DNA of 64,000 nt, taken from positions 2,013,044 through 2,077,043 of the forward strand of contig CACVBU010000865.1 of the NCBI GenBank assembly GCA_902728285.1, read 5' to 3'. Numbering within the stretch: the stretch's first letter is position 1; the number at the start of each line of letters is the position of its first letter. The notes beneath the pieces were generated by a model. It did no database searches and had not been told where the DNA came from. It was given only the letters and a program-made list of their open reading frames with translations. The DNA comes from Clytia hemisphaerica (Eukaryota > Cnidaria > Hydrozoa > Leptothecata > Clytiidae). Positions 21,946 through 31,983 of this stretch are shown here, one piece after another. A program made the translations under genes and the position numbers.

Positions 21946-22489
21946 TACCCTGAGTATCAGAGGTTAAGTTTTCGAAGAATATATTAACCTCTGAAGACCG
22001 ATAATAGAAATTTTATCGCGCATGTGTCAATCTAATCACTGTACAAAAAATCAAAGATGAAGAGCAAATATTACCATATTAATGTCTAGCAGACTGTATC
22101 AGTATGCAGTTTACTATTTACGAATTCCCCAGAAACCTCCAAGTGTAATTGAAATAAGTTTATTTCGAAAGAAATCTTTTACATGATCCCCAAATGTAAT
22201 AACAGTAATTACTAAACTATTAATTATGGAAATGTCACTTTCAATTGAATTGAAATAATAGACATACTTTATGTTATGATTCTCTATCACTGACTCTTTT
22301 TAAAAAGCATTGATGATATTTTTTTGTTGTGTTTTCAACGACGGGAATAAAAATATCAACTTTGAACCTCATCCAAGATCTTGGATGGTCGTCATGGTTA
22401 CTTTTGTCTTCGTTGATTGCGCGATGAATAGAATATCGATTCGTCGGCACAGCGTGAATATATGATTTTGAGCTGTGCTTTTCACGGTA
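21946..22489 (+). mobile_element. TACCCTGAG...GGTA element, copy B (full length)
   Basis: About 544 bp from TACCCTGAGTATCAGAGG to GTGCTTTTCACGGTA. Imperfect inverted ends TACCCTGA / TCACGGTA. Contains the palindrome ATCCAAGATCTTGGAT. No coding capacity; the minus-strand 73-codon frame is a shadow. Confidence 0.8.
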
Positions 22490-22657
22490 TATCACTGACT
22501 CTTTTTACAAAGCATTGATGACTTTTTGTAAGTTGTGTTTTCAACGACGGGAATAAAAATATCGACTATGACGCTCATCCAAGATCTTGGATGGTCGTCA
22601 TGGTTACTTTTGTCTTCGCTGATTGCGCGATGAATAGAATCTCGATTCGTCGGCACA
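22490..22657 (+). mobile_element. TACCCTGAG...GGTA element, copy C (internal fragment)
   Basis: Repeats only the TATCACTGACTC...TTCGTCGGCACA segment, directly after copy B, so A, B and C form a partial tandem array. Confidence 0.75.
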
Positions 22658-24300
22658 TTTTATATTTTCTAAATTTAAAAACATACATATTTAGCATGAA
22701 GCTTTTAAAAAAATGCATTTTTGTTTGCTCGGAGGATTGTTTATTTGTCCGATATCGGAATCATTTTTTTCTTTTCATATTTGTTTATGTTGTGATTATA
22801 TCACAAATAACGAAATAATTTAGTACATTTTTTGGTACATAGATTGGAAATGAGACATCCTCCAGACTAAAGACAATCTTGAAAATTAGTCGCATTTTTA
22901 CAAAGGACCTTTACTCGTAAAAACGTCGAAAAGTAGTTTTAACGTATTCTAGGAGTCTTCTAGGAATTGTTATCGATATTTTTCTGCGTTTAGTCTAAAA
23001 ATGATGTAATTTTTCCTTCGGTTTGGGAGGTTTTATGCCGTGATCTTATTTGAAGAACAGGTTCAAACTTGCTCAGTTTTGCTTGAAATACTCTCACATA
23101 AAAACATGAAAACATGTTCGATAAACACATTGTTGACGATCTTTGGAACGGAGTTTGAAGATAAGGAGTAAATATGTTTGGAGATTAATCGAGTGAAAAG
23201 TCGAAATCTTACTTTGAAGTATTATTTTATTGTAAGCCGGAAAGACAATCCGAGAAGAAGGACCAAGTATGAATCTTATGGAAGAGGATGAAGGTAAACC
23301 ACACGTTTTCCAGGTCTCTCCCAGACAGCACACAACGTCAAAACAACGTCCATGTGACATTCATAACGTCCAAATAATGTTATTTGAACGTTAAAACAAC
23401 GATGTGTGCCAGCTGGGATCCGAAACGTGAATTCTATTTCTCCGAACGGGGAGGCTACCAAAGTTAGATATTGCTTTCAAAATTTCAGCCAATGCGGACA
23501 AGTGGTTTTCCATTAATTGAGTATTCCGAGTATAATAATGACCGTAAAATAATGACCGATCTGTGAAATACTAACCACGCAGGTGGCCGAATTGAAATTT
23601 GGTCAATACCTATGGTTAAAATTTCAAGTCAAAAGGCCTAGTAGAACCTGAGTTCCAAAGGGTGCCAAAGTGTAACTTACAGACCTGTCTGTAATATAAC
23701 GAATGACCACGTGACCAACTTTTTTTGGGACACCAATCAATTTTACTGACCAATTTAGGCAATGGGAGCCATTTTCAACCAAATATCCCTTGAGCCAATC
23801 ACCCAAATCCCCTATTTTGGATTTAGAACTCCTATTTTAACACTCTGTTCTCTAAATTATAGCCCTGCAATAGAAGCTCAAGTGAAAATGAAATTCTATA
23901 AAATGTTAAGATTGAACAACACGAAATAACTCGGAATAGATCTCAAAAAGATTTATCGTATTCAAAGACTCGAAAGATTGACTCAAAATAGGGTTGGTCA
24001 AAGTTAGTTTTGGCAATTCCCGCCATTTTTTTTGAGGGGGGTCCATATTGGGGGTCCACGGTTTGTTTGTTCCCATTCCTGTCTTAAAAATTTCTTGATG
24101 GTAATTATAGATTGGCTAGCAAATCCATGCAATCACGCTAACTGGAATTGCATCTCATAACACCCCATATAAATTTGATTTTAAATGATAAACTTTTATC
24201 ACATCATAAAATGCAGGAAAATTTCGGCAAATGTTTGCAAAGCCTCATACTTAAAAAGAACCTTTTGTAAATTTACAATAAATCTCATTTTGCTTTACAG
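22658..24300. other. Intergenic, 22.66-24.30 kb
   Basis: No exon recognised. Contains the AACGTT element at 23,321. Immediately before 24,301 is a pyrimidine-rich TTTTGCTTTACAG acceptor for the RING exon, so 5' UTR exons of that gene may lie here. Confidence 0.4.
23321..23416. mobile_element. AACGTT palindromic element, complete copy
   Basis: 96 bp, CCAGACAGCACACAACG to GATGTGTGCCAGCTGG, with AACGTCC/AACGTT palindromes between. Confidence 0.75.
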
Positions 24301-27300
24301 GGACATCAATGGGACCAACCAAATACGATTTTCGGACAGTTGAAGAAGTAGACGAGAAATACGTGTGTCCGAAATGTCGAAATTTAATGAAAGGCTGTGT
24401 AGAGACACCGTGTGGACATAACCTTTGTGATAGATGTTTGCAGCAGTACAAGAAACTCTTTTTGGGGCAAAAAAAATTTGCCCCAAAGATTTCTTGTGGT
24501 TTAAGTAAAAATATAAACTTACAGGTCTCAATTTTAGAAAATTACTTCGATGTTCCTTCAGTTGGGTTGAAGTTTTTATAAGATGCTCAAATAATTGGTT
24601 ATTCATAACAATAGTGATGGCGCGTTCTTTAGAAAAATGTAACAAAAGTTTTTGTCTGAATAGTTAACGACAAATACAATGACGAAAATTCTTGTAAAAT
24701 CATCTTAACCCTTTTCCTCAGGTCCTTAAAGACGGGCTAACAATCTCAACAAAAACAAAAACTGTTACAACACAATCAACCCTGCTCTCGCGAGACCCGG
24801 TTCAGACCCTGTACACTTGCAACCAGCACCTTCAAAAGCTAATAGAACATTCAATAGGGATTTACCTGTTTCGAGTACCACTTTTCCAAGTCGCCCTTTG
24901 CTGATTTTCTTGAAGTATCCAATAACTTGTTCTTTGCCTGCAAAGTATACGAACTGAATGAAAGAAACAAATTCTGTTTAATGACTCGAACAAAGATTTC
25001 TTAGAAACTATTTTCAAGCTTCTTTACTTTGTTTTTTCTAGTGACTTCGTGTGCTCAGTTTGCGATTTACACTTCCGTAAAGAAAAGGTGAGTATCTTTT
25101 CAGAGAGAGAGGGTTCAAGATGTAACTAATGTATCACCAGAGATGATAGGGATGTGAGGCGCCACCATGGTTGGCGCTGACGGGAGAAAAGTTTTGAAAA
25201 TTAGCCCTTCTAGATTGCCTAAAACAGGTCTTTTCCAAGGCTTTTAAGTAGAATTTATCTTTGAAAATATATGGTCCGGCCAAGGTTCGAGTGCCCCTCC
25301 CCTCCGCTGCCGAGGCCCCTGCTCAACCTATAACTTATTGGGGAAAGTGATAAAAATTTTGAGGGGTGAAAAAATATTTCCCCGCCGAAATAAAACCCCG
25401 ATATTGTATCACCCAACCAAAACTTTTACCCGATTTTTTTATCCGCGACCAAAACTTTTACCCGAAATTTTATACGGCAACAAAAATTCAAATCTAAATT
25501 TTTTCACACCGAAACTGTGCTTTAAAGGTCGAATTACAAGATCAATTTTCGAGCTAGTAATGGAAACCATTTCGTTTGGACAGTTTAGTCGGGTCGAAGT
25601 CACAGATATCTTATATAGTACACTCGATAGAGCTTCTTTGGACCCTACTGAGTCTAAATTATGTGCCATCTGTAATTAATGACGTCACGATTTTGCTTGC
25701 GCGAGCTTAAATATTGTGACATCGTAAAGTGGTCTAAAGTGGTCTACTCAACGACATTTCTTTCAAAGATGGCGCATAATTTTGCTTTACCAACCGTTGC
25801 CCGGCAAATACAGAGGAAATATTTGTTTGTGTTTTATATGAGATATCTGTGGTCGAAGTGACTAAATTGTAAATTTGGTCGGGGAAAGTGACGAATTTGA
25901 AATTTTGATGGCCTTACCAAATATTTTCTTCCTTCTTCAAACTTTTCTTCGGACTTGTTTCCATCTTTCCATAGCAATGACCTGAAGTGAAAAATAGGAG
26001 ATTTTATAAGAATTTTACTCCCTCGACTCTTGGTTTAGCTTATGTTTTTCAATAGATTCGTAAATGTACTTCAATTGATGACCACATATGCAAAGTGATT
26101 CAAGTGTTGTGCAAATCTCAATCCACTGGATGTCAATGGACCGGTTTGATAGAGGCATATTATTCAGTAAGAAAAATCAGTAAATAGAGTGTGTCTTTCT
26201 CATTGGCTTTCCCCTTCGAAAATGTCTCCAGCCGGATGAGCCTGATTATCAATCGCGTAGCTCTCTGAAGTAATTTTAAAGGCCGGTCTCCACTTTCGCG
26301 CGAAATGAGCGAAATATTTCTAAAGTTTTTGTAGCGTCATTGGTCTGTTGAAAAATGAAGCAATTCCATTGGGCAAATTTGACGTAATGGTTGAAAAAAG
26401 TAGAACTTCTTTCAACTTTTTATTCTTTCGCTCGAAAATCTTTCAATGACGTAATCTTTTCTGAAGGCAAAAACAATGGACAATAAAAGTTTTCGCTCAT
26501 TTCACGCGAAAATGGAGACCGGCCTTTAAGTTCAATTCCATAAATAATTCACTCTGGTGATCAACATCAGCGAGTGCGTGTTCCGCTATAAAGAAAGATT
26601 TTGTAAAAGGAGAGTGGATCTTCGTCCCACAGATCTGTAAAGCACGAAGGGCTAGATATGCAAAAAAAGTGAAGCAAAAATTTGACTTTTTAAATTTCGT
26701 GCTGGTGGATAGCATCTAGCGTTTTAATTGTTTGAGGAGCACAAGATCAAAAAAAGTAGGCGGCAAATGCTATTTCGCATTTCTCAAACCGGTGAAATTG
26801 CATATTTCAGTCACGTGACGTAGGAAATCCGTCCAAACCTTGCTTCACTTTTCGATAAAAGTCGCGGATCTAGCCCCGATCTGTGCATCCTCAGATCTGT
26901 GCTTCGTTCTACTTACTATTTGATCGCCATCTTTATTTAGTTAATTTTTCCCTTTAAGTACCATGACAAAGAATGTCTTTATAAGAAAGTGGCATGCCCA
27001 AACATCGGATACTATGTGTTCTTAATGAAAAAAGCATTGCAACAACATATTAAAGTGTGCGACCAACGGACCGTCTTCTGTAAATTCTGCAAACAACAAG
27101 TTCTATACGTCGATTTCAGCGTAAGTCTTGAAGGTTTTTACGTGTGATTTCCTGGCAGCTGAATTTTTTTTTCTTTATTAAAACAAAGACACGTGTACAC
27201 TACGAACATATATTACAAAACATTACTTAAACATAAAATATAGTCCCTCCCCCCGCAAGGAACTAACGTTATATCGCCAGAGGTACTAGACTATGAAAAA

Positions 27301-30087
27301 AAAAAAAATAAATAAATAAGTAAATAAAAAAAAAAGTTTTGGAAAAGGAAGCAACAATTGCTAGGTAAAAGCCTAAAATAAAGCACCGCTGAACCTTCCA
27401 GTTTCGTTAAGAAATTCAACAACAGAACAAAGAATAGATTTATTTGGATTTGAAGTCAAACTTTCATCCCCATATAATAAAAGCCGACAGAAAAAAGGAG
27501 GGTTAAGTGGATGAAAAACAATGCCTAGGGTCTGAAGTTTGTCGAACAAAGATTGTCTTGCATGGGAATATATAGAGCAGTGCAGTAGAAAGTGCTAAGT
27601 GTTTTCAACAGAGTTAGTTCGGCAACCACAGAAAGGGTCTAAAGTGTCGCGGAAGCCATGTCTAAATTTGTGCTTGTTGAGATGGCTGAAACCGACCCGA
27701 AGCCGATTAAGAAAGATCACTCCTTGAATGTCAGGAACATCAAAAACAATATGAGATTGCTTGGGTCTTAAGAATGCATAGATTGCTTTTTTGAAAGATT
27801 TTATTGAAGGTAGATCTCGTATATTACCTCCCAGAACATTCCACTCAGATATGCAGTAAGGAAAAAAAGTGTTACGGAAACGATCAGTTCGTGTGTTAAG
27901 AGGATAAATAGGATTTCTTGTTCTAAGGCCACCCGATGCTGTAAGTCTTACTGGCAGGTAGTTACGTAAATACGAAGGGGCTAAGTTGTTAATAATTCCA
28001 TAGAAGAAGGGGCTAAGTTGTTAATAATTCCATAGAAGAAAGTCATTCTTCTAGCAAAGCGCCTGTCAGCAAGACTTTCAAGACCAAGTTCTGAATAAAG
28101 TTTTTCTTGAGACGTTCCACGAAAACAGCCTGTTATAGCTAAACAGGCATTCTATTGAATAGATTCAAGCTTCTGCACAAAGGTAGCATTTCCTGGGCGG
28201 TCATATACGATATCACCATAATCAAGATGAGGCCTAATGAAAGATCTATAAATGGTTAGCAGAGATCTCCTAGGCACATGCTTGCGAAGTCGGTTAATAA
28301 GACCAATTCCTTTATTGGCCTTTTGTATCTTCTCATATATGGTGATCAAAAGAAAGTTTAGAATCTAAGATTAGACCAATATGAGATTACTGGAGCATTA
28401 GGAGGAGTGAGCCTACAGGTAAAATAGACTTCAACAGCTTGCTTAGATGGGTCGGGGTTAAAGGACATCTTCCATTGATGAGCCCAATCAGTTATCCTGG
28501 AGAGATCTCTGTTAAGTACCTCATGGCTCAAGAGTTGATCAATCACAGGAGAGAATAAAGAGGTATCGTCAGCAAAGATCTTGGGTGAGCTGAATTTTAA
28601 GGAAGATGCAGTGTAAGCCCTGAACTTGATTAGATAAAACCGGTTTTGGTTACGGTTATAATTTTTACCATTTTTGAACTTTTGGATCCTGAAATCCTAC
28701 GGTCCTAAGTGTTAAGCCTAGCGTTTAAGTTAAGTTAAGTTAGAGCACTTACGAATCGTTTGTGGTTTTAAGATTTCGTGGGGAATTTCCCTTTTGTCTC
28801 AAATATTATGTCCATGATTGGCATGATTATATTTCTTCGGGATTTCTCCTTATCGTTACAGGACCACAGTAAATCGTGCAATAATTATCCTGTCAAACGT
28901 CCCAATATCTATTGTCCAAAAGGTATTCCAAAAAGTCTGGTGAGTACAGAGACTTGTGACCATTCGATGAGAATTTCCCCAGCGCTTACTTTCCTTCAAT
29001 ATGGATGGACGTCCTTTAGAATTGATTTCACCCTATTTTTATCAGCATTCAGGCTGATGGATCCAATACACACCGGTGAATTCTTGTTGGGGCTCGGATG
29101 TTCTTATTTTTTTGTCCTCAAATTGTTCTTATCCTGTTCTTGTTTTAGGGAAAATTTGGGGCATTTTGGGGGTATTTCTGAGTCTGTACCTAAATACATT
29201 AATTTAGCCCTTATTTTACTTTTTTTAACACAGCAATTCAAGGCTCAGGATTGTTCTTACACTGTTCTCATTTTTTGAGCCTGATTGTTCTGATAAAACT
29301 ATTCTCATATAAAAAAGAGTGTATGTTGAACTGGTGAGCTTTACCAAATTCCAGATCACGACACATTTGGAAGAAGAATGCTTGGAACAAATGGTCGATT
29401 GTTCTTATGTTAATATCGGCTGTGAGAATAAAGTAAGAATATTCTTTTGAATTTCGTCATCATTCGATTCTTATACTGTTAGTTTATGGACCTTAAGAAA
29501 GAAATTTTGGCAGGAATTTAATTTGGCGGATGATGGGTTTCAAGGATTAAAATTGCTAGATCACTGGAAGAGTTGCCCCAAATCATGTGATTATAATTTT
29601 GTAATTTTGTTTTGTACCAACGTTAAGTAAAGAATAAATAAAAAATAAAAAATAAAAATAAATAAAAAAAATAAATAAAAAAAATCTATGAGTTTCCCCC
29701 TGAAAAGTGTTACAAACATTTATCAGACTCCTTAACTCCTTAAAGATCTCTGTCTGGCATTAATTTCTCCTGGGGATTCCCAATCCTCCTAACATACCAC
29801 ATCTGCCTATAATTAAATACAAAACAGTAGGATCGTTTTCAAATAAGAATATGCAAAGCCAAATCTCTACCGTGTCCAATTTCTCCAATAGATCAAGTGG
29901 AAGAACATGGATTTCCATCTGAAAGATTTCACACATGATGATGATGATGATGTTGAAGCAAATCGAAGATACAAACTCTGAATTATCTTTCCTACGACAA
30001 GAACTGGATATCAAAAACAAAGAACTTGAACTTTATAATGTGAAAATAGCCTCCTTGGAAACGAGGCTAAAAGATGCCTCCTTGTGA
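24301..30087 (+). CDS. RING plus TRAF-type zinc-finger protein with coiled-coil tail
   Basis: Exons recognised: 24301-24504 (ATG at 24309), 25042-25087, 26056-26166, 26959-27120, 28862-28939, 29355-29432, 29892-30087. RING residues C-P-K-C, C-V-E-T-P-C-G-H and C-D-R-C are visible; FVCSVCDLHF may supply the later RING cysteines. TRAF zinc fingers follow (CKSQSTGCQWTG; HDKECLYKKVACPN; CKFCKQQVLY; HSKSCNN; HLEEECLEQMVDCSYVNIGC). The family acts as E3 ligase or adaptor in receptor signalling. The tail has a heptad-like helix (DTNSELSFLRQELDIKNKEL). No MATH domain is visible downstream, unlike classical TRAFs. The 24504 donor (phase 1) and the 25042 acceptor (phase 2) do not match, so a short exon or another donor is missed. 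The helix is one frame off the preceding residues in the last exon. Confidence 0.7.
24466..24486. repeat. Perfect short palindrome in the RING exon
   Basis: GGGGCAAA, A-rich spacer, TTTGCCCC near the end of the RING exon. Could be a hairpin in the mRNA; it lies just before the uncertain donor. Confidence 0.5.
25600..25855. mobile_element. Foldback element with GATGGCGCATAATTTTGC arms
   Basis: Right arm CAAAGATGGCGCATAATTTT...GATATCTGTGG pairs with left arm CACAGATATCTTATATAG...AATTATGTGCCATC. A single arm is also at about 18,736-18,830. In the intron between exons 25042-25087 and 26056-26166. Confidence 0.5.
26279..26526. mobile_element. MITE AAGGCCGGTCTCCACTTTCG, copy 1
   Basis: 248 bp with inverted ends AAGGCCGGTCTCCACTTTCG and its complement, including GCGCGAAATGAGCGAAA arms. 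In the intron of the TRAF-like gene. Copy 2 is at 30,199. Confidence 0.85.
27168..28587 (-). mobile_element. 5'-truncated LINE (non-LTR retrotransposon) with target duplication
   Basis: Minus strand. Encodes the C-terminal part of a reverse transcriptase: KIFADDTSLFSPV (the xADD catalytic motif), ITDWAHQWKMSFNP, then KGIGLINRLRKHVPR and SFIRPHLDYGDIVYD, then a degenerate tail with a Cys-His motif (LDPFCGCRTNS). Ends in AATAAAG plus poly(A). Flanked by a perfect 11-bp direct repeat AGCTGAATTTT at 27,157-27,167 and 28,588-28,598. Domain order fits CR1/Jockey/RTE-type elements. It has disrupted frames and lies antisense in an intron of the TRAF-like gene. Confidence 0.88.
27990..28050. repeat. 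Tandem duplication of about 36 bp inside the LINE
   Basis: GAAGGGGCTAAGTTGTTAAT...CCATAGAA is present twice in a row, a post-insertion slippage event that helps break the reading frame. Confidence 0.7.
29620..29690 (+). repeat. A-rich AAATA-type tail
   Basis: A run of AAATAAA-type units following AACGTTAAGTAAAGAATAAA; looks like the 3' tail of a short retroelement in the last intron of the TRAF-like gene. Confidence 0.4.
29935..29952 (+). repeat. (ATG)6 microsatellite at the frame break of the TRAF-like gene
   Basis: Six ATG units lie between the NMDFHLKDFTH segment (frame 0 from the acceptor at 29,891) and the coiled-coil frame (+1). Frame 0 runs through the repeat as Asp codons and stops about 30 bases later. 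Confidence 0.65.
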
Positions 30088-30198
30088 TTTTCAGGCTGAT
30101 CGTATTGGACAGTTGATCTGAATGGTTCAAAAGTACATCCAGACGAAGGGAGCCATGGTAACAAGAGGCTGTCTGGAAGCTTTTTATTTGAAGCTTTT

Positions 30199-30445
30199 AA
30201 GGCCGGTCTCCACTTTCGCGCGAAATGAGCGAAACATTTCTAATGTTTTAGTAACGTCATTGGTCAGTTGAAAAATGAAGCAATTCCATTGGGCAAATCT
30301 GACGTAACGGTTGAAAAAAGTTGAACTTCTTTTACCTTTTTATTTTTTCACTCGAAAATCTTTTAATGACGTAATCTTTTCTGCATGTAAAAACACTTGA
30401 CAAAAATGTTTTCGCTCGTTTCGCGCGAAAGTGGAGACCGGCCTT
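30199..30445. mobile_element. MITE AAGGCCGGTCTCCACTTTCG, copy 2
   Basis: 247 bp, same ends and very similar body as 26,279-26,526, located about 110 bases after the TRAF-like stop codon. Confidence 0.85.
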
Positions 30446-30824
30446 TAGACCTAAAATCTGCAACATGTATATTATAAACAACAATGACTTGAACATAAAA
30501 ACTTGATAGAGGTTAGAGAAATACATTTGAAAAAAAATCACATACTTTATCATCATGATGAAACTGCTGCTCGAATTGGAAATAAAATTAATCTTCACTT
30601 CATCGAACAACTTGTTGAAAACATTTTCTTTTGCACAACAATTAGTACCTATTAAGCTTTAAAGTTTGAGGAGACTGGGTAAGAGTTTAGTGGTACAAAG
30701 TGACGTCAAATGTCTGAAGTCATTGCATTTGCGCGCTTACAGCTACAAACATCTGACATCATTTTGTACCGGTAAGCTCGGCCCAATCTCTTGTAGCGAT
30801 TATGGTTGATAGGCGTATTAGTAC

Positions 30825-31109
30825 CACTGACCTTTATATAACCCTGGACCAAGCTATATCCACCATCTTTGATTGGAGTTTTTTTAGAATTGGTACCCAA
30901 GGAGAAGCAATTGCAATGCTAAAAATTAACGTCTAACGCCGCTACATCATCAAAAGAATTTGAGGAAAAGTAGACCTAGCGCTCTCGATGCATTTACATC
31001 GCTATCGAGTAGTGCCGACATTAGGGTATCAATTTTCAAAAAAACTCCGATCAAAGATTTTGCTTGGCTGGGATTGAGAAGCTTGGTCCAGGGTATATAA
31101 AGGTCAGTG
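30825..31109. mobile_element. hAT-like MITE copy 2 with 8-bp target duplication
   Basis: 285 bp with ends CACTGACCTTTATATA and complement, inserted in the opposite orientation to the 5.9-kb copy. Flanked by perfect ATTAGTAC at 30,817-30,824 and 31,110-31,117. Confidence 0.88.
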
Positions 31110-31305
31110 ATTAGTACCAGTCATATATCTTATTGTGATGTAATGAAGACATACAGAGTAAAACCAAGATGAAAAAGTGTCTCCACCAAACCAAACCAAA
31201 GTATTATTCTATCCAACCACCATCACGATTTTGATATTAAAGTCATTTACTTTTAATTATTTCCCTGTAAAAAAAACAAAAATGAATGGAAGTATAAATG
31301 AATAA

Positions 31306-31669
31306 CCGGGGGGGCTACTAGGTTTGCGAGGTGACGGGTATGTCCGAGCCGAAAATCGGAAACCGACCCTTTGAGAGACAAAATTTTGATATTTTTGGGA
31401 CCCTTAGATTTTGGTCGATTTTCCTCAAGTTTTGGTCGATTTTTCCAAATTTTGGTTGATTTTCACAAAACTTTGGTCAAAAATTCTGGAAATTGCGACT
31501 CTTTGAGAGGAAAAATTTTGATTTTCGTGATTTTGGGATCCTTTCAGAGACTAACCTATTAATTATTAACCCTTTGAGAGACTTTTGAGGTATGAAAAAT
31601 GAAAAAGGTAACCTTATGGCTCGCACATACTCGTCACCTATTTTGCCTAAGTAGCCCCCCCCCCCCCGG
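31306..31669. mobile_element. CCGGGGGGG-ended element with perfect 8-bp target duplication
   Basis: 364 bp from CCGGGGGGGCTACTAGG to CCTAAGTAG plus a run of C ending CCGG, so the terminal inverted repeats contain homopolymer G/C. Flanked by perfect ATGAATAA at 31,298-31,305 and 31,670-31,677. Contains ACCCTTTGAGAGAC-type repeats; the 63-codon frame inside is incidental. Confidence 0.82.
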
Positions 31670-31983
31670 ATGAATAAAATACGGAAAAATTAAAAAGAAA
31701 TTCTAAAAACAAAATTTGAACTATAGCCTAAAATGTTTGAAAACGGAAAGCAAAGAAAACTAAAAAGAAGTGCGCACTTACCCTGAGTAGTCTTTCGTTG
31801 TAAGTATTAGGGGACCAGAAAGAAAGTTCTATTCAAATCCGTGCTCAGATTTTTCTCAAAAGATTTTGCGTGTCAAGAAAAGAAACTTTATATATAGAAA
31901 AAAATCCTATTATATGTTGCTATGAATTTACAAAATAATAATAATAAAAAAAGTAAAGATAATAATTAAAAACATGTATTTAA

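Noticed and set aside
24721..24905. Candidate exon VLKDGLTISTKTKTV between RING and first zinc-finger exon
   Set aside because: Good CTTTTCCTCAG acceptor, but phase does not connect the 24,504 donor with the 25,042 acceptor, and the sequence lacks TRAF residues.
28778..29278. 166-codon plus-strand frame
   Set aside because: It overlaps a true TRAF exon (28,862-28,939) in another frame and continues into intron; no domain.
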